DNA from: Donghicola tyrosinivorans
GTDB taxonomy: Bacteria; Pseudomonadota; Alphaproteobacteria; Rhodobacterales; Rhodobacteraceae
Length of the DNA stretch: 64,000 nucleotides
Assembly: GCF_003003355.1 (NCBI RefSeq)
Contig: NZ_PVTQ01000002.1
Location: 186,001-250,000, forward strand
Reading direction: 5' to 3'
The notes under the pieces are model-generated. The model saw only the letters and a list, made by a program, of their open reading frames with translations. It was not told the DNA's origin and searched no databases. Shown piece after piece: positions 35,196 through 44,457 of the stretch. Numbering within the stretch: position 1 is the first letter of the stretch; each line of letters begins with the position of its first letter. A program made the position numbers and the translations under genes.

Positions 35196-36728
35196 ATGAA
35201 CAACGTACCCGCAATCACCTTTTCCGACGATCAGGCCGAGGCCCACGACCGCATCGCAGATGTGCTGCGCGGGGCTGGCGTGGATATTGACGACGGCACC
35301 ACCATGCCCCCTGTGGAGGGCAAACAAAGCGTGCTGGCCGTTACTGGCAAGGCGGGGTCGGGCAAGACCATGCTTTTGGCCAGCGTGGTTAAGGCGCTGG
35401 ATGAGGCGGGGGTCGAGATCGTCTCAGGCGATTATGAGGGGCGCAAACGCAAAGAGCGGCGTACGCTTGCCATTCTGGCACCCACCAACAAGGCGGCCAG
35501 TGTTCTGCGGATGCGCGGCGTGCCTGCCACGACGATCCACCGCATTCTGTACACGCCGGTCTATGACCCCGAGTACGAAAAGGTGGCGGAATGGCTAGCC
35601 GGTAACGGTGAGAAGCCTGAGATTGAAGGGCTGACAGATGAGGCGCTGGAGCGGGCGAAAGCCAGCTATGAGCTGCATAAATCCGTACCCGGAGCCTTGG
35701 CGGTCGCAGGGCTGCGGGGATCCGACTTTATCACGGGCTGGAAGCGGCGCGAGGCGCCGCTTGATATCGGCTTGGTCGATGAGGCCTCGATGCTAGACGA
35801 TCGTCAGTATGACGATTTGAGGGACATCTTTCCGACGCTGCTGTTGTTCGGTGATCCGGCCCAGTTGGCGCCGGTGAACCAGTCCGGCAAGATGGTGTTC
35901 GACAAGCTGCCCGCGCCAGCGGTCATGTCATTGTCCCGCATTCACCGCCAGCAGGGGGATAGCCCCATTCTGGACGTGGCGCACTCGCTGGCCGATCCGC
36001 AGCTGGGGTTTGAGGATTTCGAGAGCCTGATTCAGGATCTGGCGCGCAAGGATGATCGTGTGGTTTGGGCGCAGCGGGTCGAAGTGGATCTGATGGCGCG
36101 CAGCCCCGTGCTGGTTTGGCGAAACGCGACCCGTATCCGTCTGATCAACGCCTTTCGCAGTGTCTACGGTGCCCCCGAGACCGAGCTTTTGGAAGGCGAG
36201 CCTTTGATCTGTGACGGGATCGAACTGCCTTTGAAGCATCGCAAGAAGCGCATTGATCTGGAGGCCCGTGGTCTGATCAAGGGCGCGCAGGTGGTTTATC
36301 TGGGGCCGGGGCGAAAGCCCGGTTTTTCGCGCCTACATGTGTTGGGGGCGCTGGAGCCGCAGGTGAGTGCGGCCTCGATCGTGAAGATAGAAAAGCCCGA
36401 TGAGGAAGAGCCGTTTATCCCCTTCGCGGCCCGTATGGGGGCGACGTTCCTGCATGGGGCAGCAGTGACTATCCATAAGGCGCAGGGCTCGCAATGGCCC
36501 GAGGTGCAAGTCTTTGCCCCCGATATCTACGCAGCGGCCCGCATGGGGCGCACGGAGGCGGGGCAACCTTTGTGGAAGCGGCTGGCCTATGTGGCCGTCA
36601 CGCGGGCATCGGATCGTTTGTACTGGGTCGTCCGTTCGCGCCTGTCCAAGCCCTCGGGGCCTCTGAGTGTTTCGGACCTGGGCGGCACGCCTGCGCCGTT
36701 GCAGCTATCGGCCGAAGAGTTCGAATAA
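35196..36728 (+). CDS. RecD-like ATP-dependent DNA helicase
   Basis: 510 residues of the superfamily 1B/RecD2-like helicases. It has the Walker A motif GKAGSGKT (51-58), a Walker B region with LVDEASML, GDPAQLAPV, and late helicase motifs TIHKAQGSQWPEVQVF and YVAVTRASDRLYWV. It lacks the RecBC partners and the long N-terminal domain of RecD2, so it is a stand-alone protein, probably in DNA repair. It ends just before an intergenic repeat. Confidence 0.83.
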   Translation: MNNVPAITFSDDQAEAHDRIADVLRGAGVDIDDGTTMPPVEGKQSVLAVTGKAGSGKTMLLASVVKALDEAGVEIVSGDYEGRKRKERRTLAILAPTNKAASVLRMRGVPATTIHRILYTPVYDPEYEKVAEWLAGNGEKPEIEGLTDEALERAKASYELHKSVPGALAVAGLRGSDFITGWKRREAPLDIGLVDEASMLDDRQYDDLRDIFPTLLLFGDPAQLAPVNQSGKMVFDKLPAPAVMSLSRIHRQQGDSPILDVAHSLADPQLGFEDFESLIQDLARKDDRVVWAQRVEVDLMARSPVLVWRNATRIRLINAFRSVYGAPETELLEGEPLICDGIELPLKHRKKRIDLEARGLIKGAQVVYLGPGRKPGFSRLHVLGALEPQVSAASIVKIEKPDEEEPFIPFAARMGATFLHGAAVTIHKAQGSQWPEVQVFAPDIYAAARMGRTEAGQPLWKRLAYVAVTRASDRLYWVVRSRLSKPSGPLSVSDLGGTPAPLQLSAEEFE

Positions 36729-36800
36729 GAGGGGCGCTGCCCCTCTCACGGGCCATGCGGCCCGTTTCACTCCCCGAGGTATTTTCACCAAGATGAAGAG
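36728..36800 (+). repeat. Rhodobacteraceae intergenic repeat, copy 2
   Basis: Two hairpins, AGAGGGGC/GCCCCTCT (36728-36746) and ACGGGCC/GGCCCGT (36748-36765), are followed by the CCCCGAGGTATTTTC core and CCAAGATGAAGAG. The first hairpin overlaps the end of the helicase gene. It probably also ends transcription between the convergent genes. Confidence 0.75.
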
Positions 36801-36806
36801 GCGCGG

Positions 36807-37568
36807 TTAGCGGCGGATGAGGGCGAAGAAGGTGCTTGCGCCCCAACCGGCGGCGACGGCGATGGCCAGTGACATGAGGCCATAGAGGAAGGCCTGTTCG
36901 CGGGAAAGCTCATATAGCCAGCGCTCAAGCCCGACTTTTTGCACGATGATCGGGGTCTCATAGGAAGAGACAACCGCGCCGCCGCGGGTGAGGAAAATAC
37001 GGGTGAGGTATTCCCCTTCGGTCAGGTTCGCGGGCAGGGCGATGTTCGCGTCAAAAAGCGTGGATTCCTTGAGGGAGGCCGTATCCGGCAGCAGTTTATA
37101 GGTACCGGTGTTTTCGCGGATGCGGATGAGGGCATCATTGAAGGGTTGGGCGTCTTGTACATCCAGCGGCGCCCCGACCGAGCGGATCGCGCGGGGGATG
37201 GAGATTTTGTGCCGCAGGTCTTCGGTCTCTGACAGGATCTCTTTGAGCGGGCCGGTCGAGGCGACTGCGTAGAAGCTGGGGGCGCGATCGATTTCCACCG
37301 ATTTGGTGTTCATCCAGATGCCGAAGACCCGTTCTTTGCGCCAGACCGTGACCGGGCCTGACGGTCCTGCGACCGTGATGATGACCTCAAGCGGGGCGCT
37401 GTCATCAGCGGGTTTGTCCCGTTTCACTGCGCCGTAAATCAGGATGTCCGAGCCGTCGAAGTCCGTGGTGATGCGGATTTCTTCGTGGCTGAGGCCTAGG
37501 ACCACCTCTTCGGCGTGAAGGGGGGCTGCGATGATCAGCAATAGGAGCAGGGCAAGGCGGCGGAGCAT
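36807..37568 (-). CDS. TIGR02186 family membrane protein
   Basis: 253 residues. A signal peptide (about 1-19, ending HAEE) is followed by a periplasmic beta-rich domain and one C-terminal membrane helix (about 228-246). It matches the TIGR02186 family, found in alphaproteobacteria next to TSUP permeases; function unknown. It starts 1 nt after the TSUP gene, so the two are co-transcribed and likely work together. Confidence 0.85.
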   Translation of the reverse strand: MLRRLALLLLLIIAAPLHAEEVVLGLSHEEIRITTDFDGSDILIYGAVKRDKPADDSAPLEVIITVAGPSGPVTVWRKERVFGIWMNTKSVEIDRAPSFYAVASTGPLKEILSETEDLRHKISIPRAIRSVGAPLDVQDAQPFNDALIRIRENTGTYKLLPDTASLKESTLFDANIALPANLTEGEYLTRIFLTRGGAVVSSYETPIIVQKVGLERWLYELSREQAFLYGLMSLAIAVAAGWGASTFFALIRR

Positions 37569-37569
37569 C

Positions 37570-38481
37570 TTAGGAGGCTCCGATCGAGTAGAGGTCCGAG
37601 GGTGTCAGCAGCAGATCAAGGGCCAGCTTGCCGCAGACGATCAGCACAAGGGCGGCAAGGGCCACGCGCAGTTGCTCGGCCCGCAGGCGGGCGCCAAGCT
37701 GGGTGCCGAACTGGGCGCCGATGACGCCGCCGATCAGCAGGAACAGGGCCAGCGCGATGTCCACAGTGTGGTTGGTGGTGGCGTGCAGCATGGTGGTGAA
37801 GGCGCTGACGAAAATGATCTGGAAAAGCGAGGTTCCGACGACCACTTTGGTGGGCATATGCAGCAGGTAGATCATGGCAGGCACCATGATGAAGCCGCCG
37901 CCGACGCCCATGATTGCGGCCAGAACGCCTACGGCTAGACCGACCAGCAGGGGCGGGATGACCGAGATATAAAGGCCCGATGCACGGAAACGCATCTTGA
38001 GCGGTAGGGTTTGGGCAAGGCCGCGGGTTTTGCGGTGGGCTTTGACAGGGCCCTGGGTGCGGCTGCGGCGCAGGGCGCGCAGGCTCTCGACCATCATGAG
38101 GGCGCCGATGATGCCGAGGAAAACCACGTAGAAGAGGTTCACCAGAAGGTCGACTTGCCCCAACTGCTTCAGAAGGTTGAAGATCCAGACCCCGAAGCCT
38201 GATCCCACAAGGCCGCCTGCCAGCAGGACCGAGCCCATCTTGAAATCGACCGTCTTGCGTTTCAGGTGCGCCATCAGTGCCGAGAAGGACGAGGCAACGA
38301 TCTGGTTCGCGCCGGTGGCCACGGCCACGGCGGGTGGAATGCCGATGAAGAACAGCAATGGGGTGATCAGAAAGCCGCCGCCGACGCCGAACATTCCGGA
38401 AAGGACCCCGACCATGCCGCCTAGACCAAGCAGCAGGAACGCGTTGACTGAGATTTCGGCTATGGGAAGGTAGATCTGCAT
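37570..38481 (-). CDS. TSUP family (TauE/SafE) membrane permease
   Basis: 303 residues, two repeats of a four-helix unit, each opening with a GxxxGxxxGVGGGF block (SGMFGVGGGFLITPLLFF and AAIMGVGGGFIMVPAMIY). It belongs to the sulfite/organosulfur anion exporter superfamily. It is paired with the TIGR02186 gene downstream. Substrate unknown. It is distinct from the shorter TSUP protein at 19.4 kb. Confidence 0.88.
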   Translation of the reverse strand: MQIYLPIAEISVNAFLLLGLGGMVGVLSGMFGVGGGFLITPLLFFIGIPPAVAVATGANQIVASSFSALMAHLKRKTVDFKMGSVLLAGGLVGSGFGVWIFNLLKQLGQVDLLVNLFYVVFLGIIGALMMVESLRALRRSRTQGPVKAHRKTRGLAQTLPLKMRFRASGLYISVIPPLLVGLAVGVLAAIMGVGGGFIMVPAMIYLLHMPTKVVVGTSLFQIIFVSAFTTMLHATTNHTVDIALALFLLIGGVIGAQFGTQLGARLRAEQLRVALAALVLIVCGKLALDLLLTPSDLYSIGAS

Positions 38482-38598
38482 GATTCACCGTATCGCAGCC
38501 GCAGCAAACTGGGCAACAGAAGGAAGCGCTGGCGGGAATCTTTTCCTGCGAACTGGCGCGCTTACAACACCGCGGTCTGTTTGTGTTTGCGGATGCAG

Positions 38599-38622
38599 AA
38601 AAGGGCCCGCGTGGGGCCCTTT
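38599..38622 (-). terminator. Terminator after the BMP-type ABC operon
   Basis: AAAGGGCCC (38600-38608) pairs with GGGCCCTTT (38614-38622), a 9-bp stem. On the minus strand the second arm ends in T residues. It lies 10 nt past the last permease stop. Confidence 0.8.
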
Positions 38623-38631
38623 GTCTATGGT

Positions 38632-39600
38632 TCAGCGTTCTTTCACGTAAGGCTCGCCCCCCGCACGTGGCGGGATGGCCTTGCCTACGAAGCCTGCCAG
38701 AATGATCACCGTCAGGATGTAGGGCAGCGCGTCCATGAACTGTACGGGGATGACCACGCCGCCCAGATCGATGTTCTGGTAACGCAGGGCGACCGCTTGC
38801 AAGAGGCCGAACAGCAAAGTGGCCCCAAGGGCGTACCAAGGCCGCCATTTCGCAAAGATCAGTGCCGCTAGCGCGATGTAGCCGCGCCCTGCTGTCATGT
38901 CTTTGACAAAGCCCGCTTGCAGGCCGGTGGCAAGGTAGGCCCCCGCAAGACCGCACAGCACGCCACAGATGGCGACGGCCGCATAGCGCAGGCCGGTGAC
39001 CGAGACGCCAGCCGTGTCCACCGCAGCAGGGTTTTCGCCCACAGCGCGTAGACGCAGGCCAAAGCGGGTGCGGTAAAGGATCCACCATGTCAGCGGCACC
39101 ATCGCCAGCGCGATATACACCAGCGCCGAGTGGCCCGAGATCAGATCGCTGTAGATCGGCCCGATGAAGGGGACGCCCGCAAGGCTGTCCGCGAAGGGCA
39201 GTGTGATGGGCTCGAACCGTGCGCCGCCGATCAGGGACGGGGTGCGACCCCCTTGCTGGAACCAACTTTGGGCGATCAGCACCGTCAGACCTGCGGCCAG
39301 AAAGTTGATCGCCACGGCAGAGATTAGCTGGTTGCCACGGAAGGTGATCGAGGCCAGCCCGTGGATCACCGACAGCGCCAGTGAGGCTCCGACACCGGCC
39401 AAGAGACCCAGCCAGACCGAGCCGCTGACATAGGCGACAGCAGCCGACATAAAGGCAGCGGCCAGCATTTTGCCCTCAAGCCCGATGTCGAAGACACCAG
39501 CCCGTTCGCTGTAAAGACCGGCAAGGCAAGCCAGCAGCAGAGGTGTTGCCAGTCGCACGGTGGAATCGAGGATCTGGATGATCGTCAGGAAATCCATCAC
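38632..39600 (-). CDS. ABC transporter permease (BMP/nucleoside type, second subunit)
   Basis: 322 residues with about nine membrane helices. It is a branched-chain-type permease (BPD_transp_2) of the YufQ/NupQ kind, with LYSERAGVFDIGLEGKMLAAAF near the start and GENPAAVDTAGVSV in a cytoplasmic loop. It forms the channel with the preceding permease, overlapping it by 4 nt. The family takes up nucleosides or related ligands. Confidence 0.88.
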   Translation of the reverse strand: MMDFLTIIQILDSTVRLATPLLLACLAGLYSERAGVFDIGLEGKMLAAAFMSAAVAYVSGSVWLGLLAGVGASLALSVIHGLASITFRGNQLISAVAINFLAAGLTVLIAQSWFQQGGRTPSLIGGARFEPITLPFADSLAGVPFIGPIYSDLISGHSALVYIALAMVPLTWWILYRTRFGLRLRAVGENPAAVDTAGVSVTGLRYAAVAICGVLCGLAGAYLATGLQAGFVKDMTAGRGYIALAALIFAKWRPWYALGATLLFGLLQAVALRYQNIDLGGVVIPVQFMDALPYILTVIILAGFVGKAIPPRAGGEPYVKER

Positions 39601-40688
39601 GCCTCTCCTTTCCGGCGGGTGAACAGACGCTCGACCGGCATGCGGACCATGTCATCAAGTGCACCGGTGAAAAGGATCACAAGGGCTTGGATAACGACGA
39701 TCAACTCGCGCGGGATGCTGGTCCAGAGGGCCAATTCCGCACCGCCTTGGTAGAGGAAACCGAACAGCAGCGCGGCGATCAGCACGCCTGCCGGATGGTT
39801 GCGCCCCATGAGGGCCACGGCGATACCGATAAAGCCTGCGCCTTCAACGGCGTTCATGACCAGACGCTCGGCCTCGCCCATGACATTGTTAATGGCCATC
39901 AGACCCGCGAGGCCGCCCGAAATCAGCATGGCGATGACGGTGATGCGCACGGGGTTGATGCCAGCATAGACGGCGGCGGGTTCCGAATGGCCAAAGGCGC
40001 GAATTTCATACCCTAGCTTGGTGCGCCACAGCAGCAGCCAGACCACAAAGCAGGCCAGCAGACCCACAAGGAAGGTCACGTTGGCGGGCGCGGCCTTTGA
40101 GAACGCGATCCCCAGCGGGGCCAGTAGATCATGCAGTGTGGGCAGGTGGGTGGCCTCGGGGAACTTGGCGGTGGCGGGGTCCATAGACCCTTGGGGCCGC
40201 AGCAGGTTCACTAAGATGTAGTTCAGCAAAGCGGCGGCGATGAAGTTGAACATGATCGTGGTGATCACGATATGGCTGCCGCGTTTGGCTTGCAAATAGC
40301 CCGGGATCAGTGCCCATGCCGCGCCAAAGATGGCGGCGGCAGCGGCGGCGACCGGCAGGGCGATCAGCCAATGGGGCAGGGGAAGGTAAAGGCAGGCCAG
40401 CGCCACGCCAAGACCGCCAAGCATCGCCTGACCTTCGCCGCCGATGTTGAACATTCGTGCGTGATAGGCGACCGAAACCGCAAGGCCGGTGAAGATGAAG
40501 TTGGTGGTGTAATACAGCGTATAGCCCCACCCGTAGGTGGACCCCAGCGCGCCGGACACCATCATCTTGAGCGCCGCCCAAGGGTTTTCACCGATTGCCA
40601 GAATGACCAGCGCCGACAGGCCAGCGGCCAGCAGCAGCGAGATCAGGGGGATGAGAAAGACATCCGCCCAACGGGGCATCTTATCCAT
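39597..40688 (-). CDS. ABC transporter permease (BMP/nucleoside type, first subunit)
   Basis: 363 residues with about nine membrane helices, of the YufP/NupP kind. It has ARMFNIGGEGQAMLGGLGVAL and the cytoplasmic loop GHSEPAAVYAGINPVRI. It overlaps the ATPase gene upstream by 8 nt and the second permease by 4 nt, so the operon is translationally coupled. Confidence 0.88.
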   Translation of the reverse strand: MDKMPRWADVFLIPLISLLLAAGLSALVILAIGENPWAALKMMVSGALGSTYGWGYTLYYTTNFIFTGLAVSVAYHARMFNIGGEGQAMLGGLGVALACLYLPLPHWLIALPVAAAAAAIFGAAWALIPGYLQAKRGSHIVITTIMFNFIAAALLNYILVNLLRPQGSMDPATAKFPEATHLPTLHDLLAPLGIAFSKAAPANVTFLVGLLACFVVWLLLWRTKLGYEIRAFGHSEPAAVYAGINPVRITVIAMLISGGLAGLMAINNVMGEAERLVMNAVEGAGFIGIAVALMGRNHPAGVLIAALLFGFLYQGGAELALWTSIPRELIVVIQALVILFTGALDDMVRMPVERLFTRRKGEA

Positions 40689-42288
40689 TTCGGGACGCCT
40701 CCTGTCCTTGGGGGCCTGTGTCGGTGATCCCCGCCATCATCAGCCCCAGTTCCTTTTCGTTGGTCTGCGCGGGATCGCGCACGCCCATGATCTGCCCGTC
40801 GAACATCACCGCGATGCGGTCCGAGAGGGCGAAAATCTCGTCCAACTCGACCGAGACCAGCAAGATCGCCTTGCCCTGATCGCGCAGGGCGATGATCTGT
40901 TCGTGGATGAATTCGATCGCGCCGATGTCCACGCCGCGGGTGGGCTGGCCGATCAGCAGCAGGTCGGGGTTCCGCTCGATCTCGCGGGCGACGACGATCT
41001 TTTGCTGGTTGCCGCCCGAAAAGCTTTTGGCCGAGAGCCAGCAATCAGGCGGGCGCACGTCGAACTTGGCCATTTTGGCCTGCGTGTCCTGACGCAAGGC
41101 ATCATTGTCCATGAACAGCCCGCGCTGGTATTTCGGGTCGTCGTGATAGCCGAAGGCCACGTTCTCCCACGCGTGAAAGTCCATGATCAGGCCTTCGCGC
41201 TGACGGTCTTCGGGCACATGGGCGATGCCGCGCTTGCGGCGCGAACGGGCGTCGGATTTCAGGCCGGTCAGGTCCAGTTCCTGCCCGTTCACACGGATGC
41301 TGCCCTTGCCAGAGCGCATCCCGCCCAAGACCTGCAACAGTTCCGACTGGCCGTTGCCTGCGACACCGGCGATGCCCAGAACCTCGCCCGCGCGGATGTC
41401 CAGATCGATGCCTTTGAGCCGTTCAACGCCCGCCTCATCGCGGACCCGCAGCCCGCGCACTTCTAGCACCGTGTCGCCTGGATTGGCGGCGGTTTTATCT
41501 ACGCGCAGCAGAACCTTACGGCCCACCATCAGCTCGGCTAGCTGTTCGGGGCTGGTTTCGGAGGTTTTGACCGTTGCGGTCATCTGGCCACGGCGCATCA
41601 CGCTGACCGTGTCAGTGATCTCCATGATTTCCCGCAGCTTGTGTGTGATCAGGATGATGGTTTTGCCTTCGCGCCGCAGGTTCTCAAGGATGCGAAACAG
41701 GTGATCGGCCTCGGCGGGGGTCAGCACGCCGGTCGGTTCGTCCAGGATCAGGATTTCGGCCTGACGGTACAGCGCCTTGAGGATTTCCACGCGCTGCTGG
41801 TGGCCGACGCTCAGATCCTCGACCACCGCATCAGGATTGACGTTCAATTCATATTCTTTGGCCAGCGCGGTCAGTTCCTTGCGCGCCTTGGCCAGCGAGG
41901 GACGCAAAAGCGCGCCATCCTCGGCCCCGAGAATGACGTTCTCAAGGACAGTGAAATTCTGCACCAGCTTGAAGTGCTGGAAGACCATGCCGATGCCCGC
42001 CGCGATAGCGGTCTGGCTGTCGGTGATGTTCTTTTTATCGCCGTTGACGAAAATCTCGCCCTTATCGGCTTTGTAAAAGCCGTAGAGGATCGACATCAGG
42101 GTTGATTTGCCCGCGCCGTTTTCCCCGATGATCCCGTGGATCGTTCCGGGCATTACCCTGATCGAGATGTCCTTGTTCGCTTGCACCGGCCCGAAAGCCT
42201 TCGAGATGCCCCTCAGCTCGATTGCCGGAGCGCGGGACGCATCAGGGGCGACCATCTCTGGCCGCCCCGTCTGTTGGTTGTCCACCAT
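40681..42288 (-). CDS. ABC transporter ATP-binding protein (double ATPase, BMP/nucleoside type)
   Basis: 535 residues with two fused ATPase domains, like sugar and nucleoside importers (YufO/NupO, RbsA). The first has Walker A GENGAGKS and signature LSVGHQQR; the second has the degenerate Walker A GVAGNGQS and signature FSGGNQQK. It drives uptake by the two permeases downstream. The substrate-binding gene is 8 nt upstream. Confidence 0.9.
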   Translation of the reverse strand: MVDNQQTGRPEMVAPDASRAPAIELRGISKAFGPVQANKDISIRVMPGTIHGIIGENGAGKSTLMSILYGFYKADKGEIFVNGDKKNITDSQTAIAAGIGMVFQHFKLVQNFTVLENVILGAEDGALLRPSLAKARKELTALAKEYELNVNPDAVVEDLSVGHQQRVEILKALYRQAEILILDEPTGVLTPAEADHLFRILENLRREGKTIILITHKLREIMEITDTVSVMRRGQMTATVKTSETSPEQLAELMVGRKVLLRVDKTAANPGDTVLEVRGLRVRDEAGVERLKGIDLDIRAGEVLGIAGVAGNGQSELLQVLGGMRSGKGSIRVNGQELDLTGLKSDARSRRKRGIAHVPEDRQREGLIMDFHAWENVAFGYHDDPKYQRGLFMDNDALRQDTQAKMAKFDVRPPDCWLSAKSFSGGNQQKIVVAREIERNPDLLLIGQPTRGVDIGAIEFIHEQIIALRDQGKAILLVSVELDEIFALSDRIAVMFDGQIMGVRDPAQTNEKELGLMMAGITDTGPQGQEASRNG

Positions 42289-42296
42289 CTGTCCGC

Positions 42297-43286
42297 TTAC
42301 TCGACGGGGCAGGCGCTGTCAGCCATGTAGTCATGAACCAGCAGCTCGCCGCTGGCGATCTTGGCTGCGGCCTCATCGACGCTGGCTTTCATTTCGTCGG
42401 TGACCAGATCGGCGTTGAATTCATCCATTGCGTAGCCGATGCCGCCGTTTGCGATGCCCATGACCTGGAAACCGGTCGCCAGTTCAGGGCCATCTTTGAA
42501 GGCCTCATAAACGGCGTTGTCTACGCGCTTGAGCATCGAGGTCAGGACGTGACCGGGGAACATGTAGTTCTGGTTGCTGTCCACGCCGATGCCGTAGATG
42601 CCTGCATCCGCTGCGGCCTGCAGAACACCTACACCGGTGCCGCCTGCTGCGTGGTAAACCACGTCTGCGCCTTGTGCGATCTGGGCTTTGGTCAGCTCGC
42701 CGCCTTTTACGGGATCACCCCACGCGGCGGGGGTGGTGCCGGTCATGTTCTGGATGACGGTCGCATCGGGGTTCACGGCCTTCACGCCCTGAACGTAACC
42801 ACAGGCAAATTTGCGAATCAGCGGAATGTCCATGCCGCCCACAAAACCCACAACGCCGCTGGCCGATTTCTGGGCGGCCATCATACCCACCAGATACGAG
42901 CCTTCGTGTTCGTTGAACACGACCGAGCGCACGTTGTCGCCGGGGGTGACCATATCGATGATGACGAACTTGGTGTCGGGATAGTCTGCTGCGACTTCTT
43001 CCAGCGCGCTGCCAAAGGCAAAGCCTGCCATCACAACAGGGTTTGCACCCGACTCAGCAAAGCGGCGCAGGGCCTGCTCACGCTGCGCTTCGGATTGCAG
43101 TTCGATTTCGCGGAACGACTCGCCGGTTTCTTCGGCCCACTTCTGGGCGCCAGCAAAGGCCGCCTCGTTGAAGCTTTTGTCGAACTTGCCGCCAAGGTCA
43201 AAGATCAGGGCGGGTTCAGCGGCCGCAGCGCCTGCGGTCAGGGCCAGCGCGGCGGCTGCGCCGAAGAATTTGTGCATAAGGGTCAT
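42297..43286 (-). CDS. BMP family ABC transporter substrate-binding protein
   Basis: 329 residues of the basic membrane protein (BMP/PnrA) family. A Sec signal peptide ends at about residue 23 (AGAAAAEP); no lipobox cysteine is seen, so it should be soluble in the periplasm. The conserved start of the mature domain, FDLGGKFDKSFNEAAFAG, is present. Members bind purine nucleosides, sometimes other ligands. The start is at MTLMHKF, with AGGAGA upstream; the frame is open 8 codons further. It is the first gene of the importer operon. Confidence 0.9.
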   Translation of the reverse strand: MTLMHKFFGAAAALALTAGAAAAEPALIFDLGGKFDKSFNEAAFAGAQKWAEETGESFREIELQSEAQREQALRRFAESGANPVVMAGFAFGSALEEVAADYPDTKFVIIDMVTPGDNVRSVVFNEHEGSYLVGMMAAQKSASGVVGFVGGMDIPLIRKFACGYVQGVKAVNPDATVIQNMTGTTPAAWGDPVKGGELTKAQIAQGADVVYHAAGGTGVGVLQAAADAGIYGIGVDSNQNYMFPGHVLTSMLKRVDNAVYEAFKDGPELATGFQVMGIANGGIGYAMDEFNADLVTDEMKASVDEAAAKIASGELLVHDYMADSACPVE

Positions 43287-43436
43287 AAGACTCTCCTGTT
43301 GGATGCGCACGCGACAGGTTCGATTGGTGTCACGTCTCTGGGCCGGGACTCTCGGCCCCGGTTCTATTCCAATTTAGTGCGCAGCCTTACCGGAGGGTCA
43401 ACTGGTTTTTGATCGTTTGGTCATATGACCAAGCGT

Positions 43437-43868
43437 TCAGAAGGCAAAAGTTCGTGTCATCACCAATGCGTCGGCTTTCCGGCCGTCTTGCAGGTGGTAG
43501 TAGGCCTTACGAACGCCCGCCTTTTCCCAGCCTTCCGCTAAGTAAAGCGTTATGGCTGCGGTGTTTTCCGCCATCACTTCCAGAAAGCCCATCTCTGCGC
43601 CCATCTCCTGAGCGCGTTGGTGGAATTCCCGCAGATTAGCCCGCCCAAGGCCCTTCTTGCGATGATCGGGATCGGTCACGATCGTCAGCAGCTCGGCCTC
43701 GCCGGCGATCACGCGGCCCAAGGCAAAGCCTCGGTCGTCGCCACAGACAAAGCAGGCATCATGGGCCAGAAAGCTATCAAACTCAGCTTCAGACCACGGG
43801 CGCAGATCGTGCATCCCCTTGCGATGCAGCACGGCCAAAGTTGCCGAATTCAAAGGCGCGGCGCTCAT
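43437..43868 (-). CDS. rimI: Ribosomal protein alanine N-acetyltransferase (RimI-like)
   Basis: 143 residues, one GNAT domain with the acetyl-CoA loop HRKKGLGRANL and the late ENTAAITLYLAEGWEKAGVRKAYY, typical of RimI. It N-acetylates ribosomal protein S18 in other bacteria. It overlaps the stop of tsaB by 4 nt, the usual tsaB-rimI arrangement. Confidence 0.85.
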   Translation of the reverse strand: MSAAPLNSATLAVLHRKGMHDLRPWSEAEFDSFLAHDACFVCGDDRGFALGRVIAGEAELLTIVTDPDHRKKGLGRANLREFHQRAQEMGAEMGFLEVMAENTAAITLYLAEGWEKAGVRKAYYHLQDGRKADALVMTRTFAF

Positions 43869-44455
43869 GGAATGATCTGGGGCGGCGCGTCTTTGGCCGG
43901 AGCCGCGTCGGCTGCCCGCAGATACAGGGGCACGGGGGCCTCGGTCTGGGTCATCGCGCGGGTCAGGGCAATGCGGGCGATCCGCTCGGCCAGATCCTCA
44001 GCAGTTGAGACCTCGGCGCAAGGGATCGTGTCATCATGCCCGTCAGCCGCGGCCCGCATCAGGGGCGCTTCGGGCGCACAGCCAAAGCCTTGCTCATAGA
44101 GTTGATCGCGCGGTGCGCTGACCACGGTGCGCACAGGGCGCGGCGCATCCAGTGCCAAGGCCTCAAGGGTCGAAACGCCCACCGCCGGAATATCCAGCGC
44201 CAAGGCCAGTCCCCGCGCCGCCGAGACAGAGATGCGAATGCCGGTAAAGTTCCCGGGCCCAACGCCCACGCCGATCACAGACAGATCGGACCATGTGCAG
44301 CCGCCCTCAGCCAGAACCTCTTCCAGCAGGGGCATCAGCCGTTCTGCCTGCCCACGGGACATGGCGTCGGCACGGGCCGCGACCAACTGGTCCCCTTGCA
44401 ACAAAGCGGCCGCGCAATGCGCGGCCGATGTATCGAATGCCAGCGTCCAGACCAT
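43865..44455 (-). CDS. tsaB: tRNA threonylcarbamoyladenosine biosynthesis protein TsaB
   Basis: 196 residues, somewhat shorter than the E. coli protein (231). It has the ASKHA-fold start LAFDTSAAHCAAALL and SVIGVGVGPGNFTGIRISVSAARGLA. It is the partner of TsaD in making the t6A37 modification of tRNA. It lies 2 nt after nfu and overlaps rimI. Confidence 0.92.
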   Translation of the reverse strand: MVWTLAFDTSAAHCAAALLQGDQLVAARADAMSRGQAERLMPLLEEVLAEGGCTWSDLSVIGVGVGPGNFTGIRISVSAARGLALALDIPAVGVSTLEALALDAPRPVRTVVSAPRDQLYEQGFGCAPEAPLMRAAADGHDDTIPCAEVSTAEDLAERIARIALTRAMTQTEAPVPLYLRAADAAPAKDAPPQIIP

Positions 44456-44457
44456 CG

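Noticed and set aside
37616-39265. 549-codon frame spanning the TSUP and permease genes in another frame
   Set aside because: It is on the same strand but out of frame with two genes that have clear family motifs and membrane helices, and it crosses the terminator at 38.6 kb.
40258-40272. GTGATCAC in the ABC permease gene as part of the TCA regulon
   Set aside because: Unpaired and within a coding region encoding Val-Val-Ile-Thr; no partner site at 21 bp.
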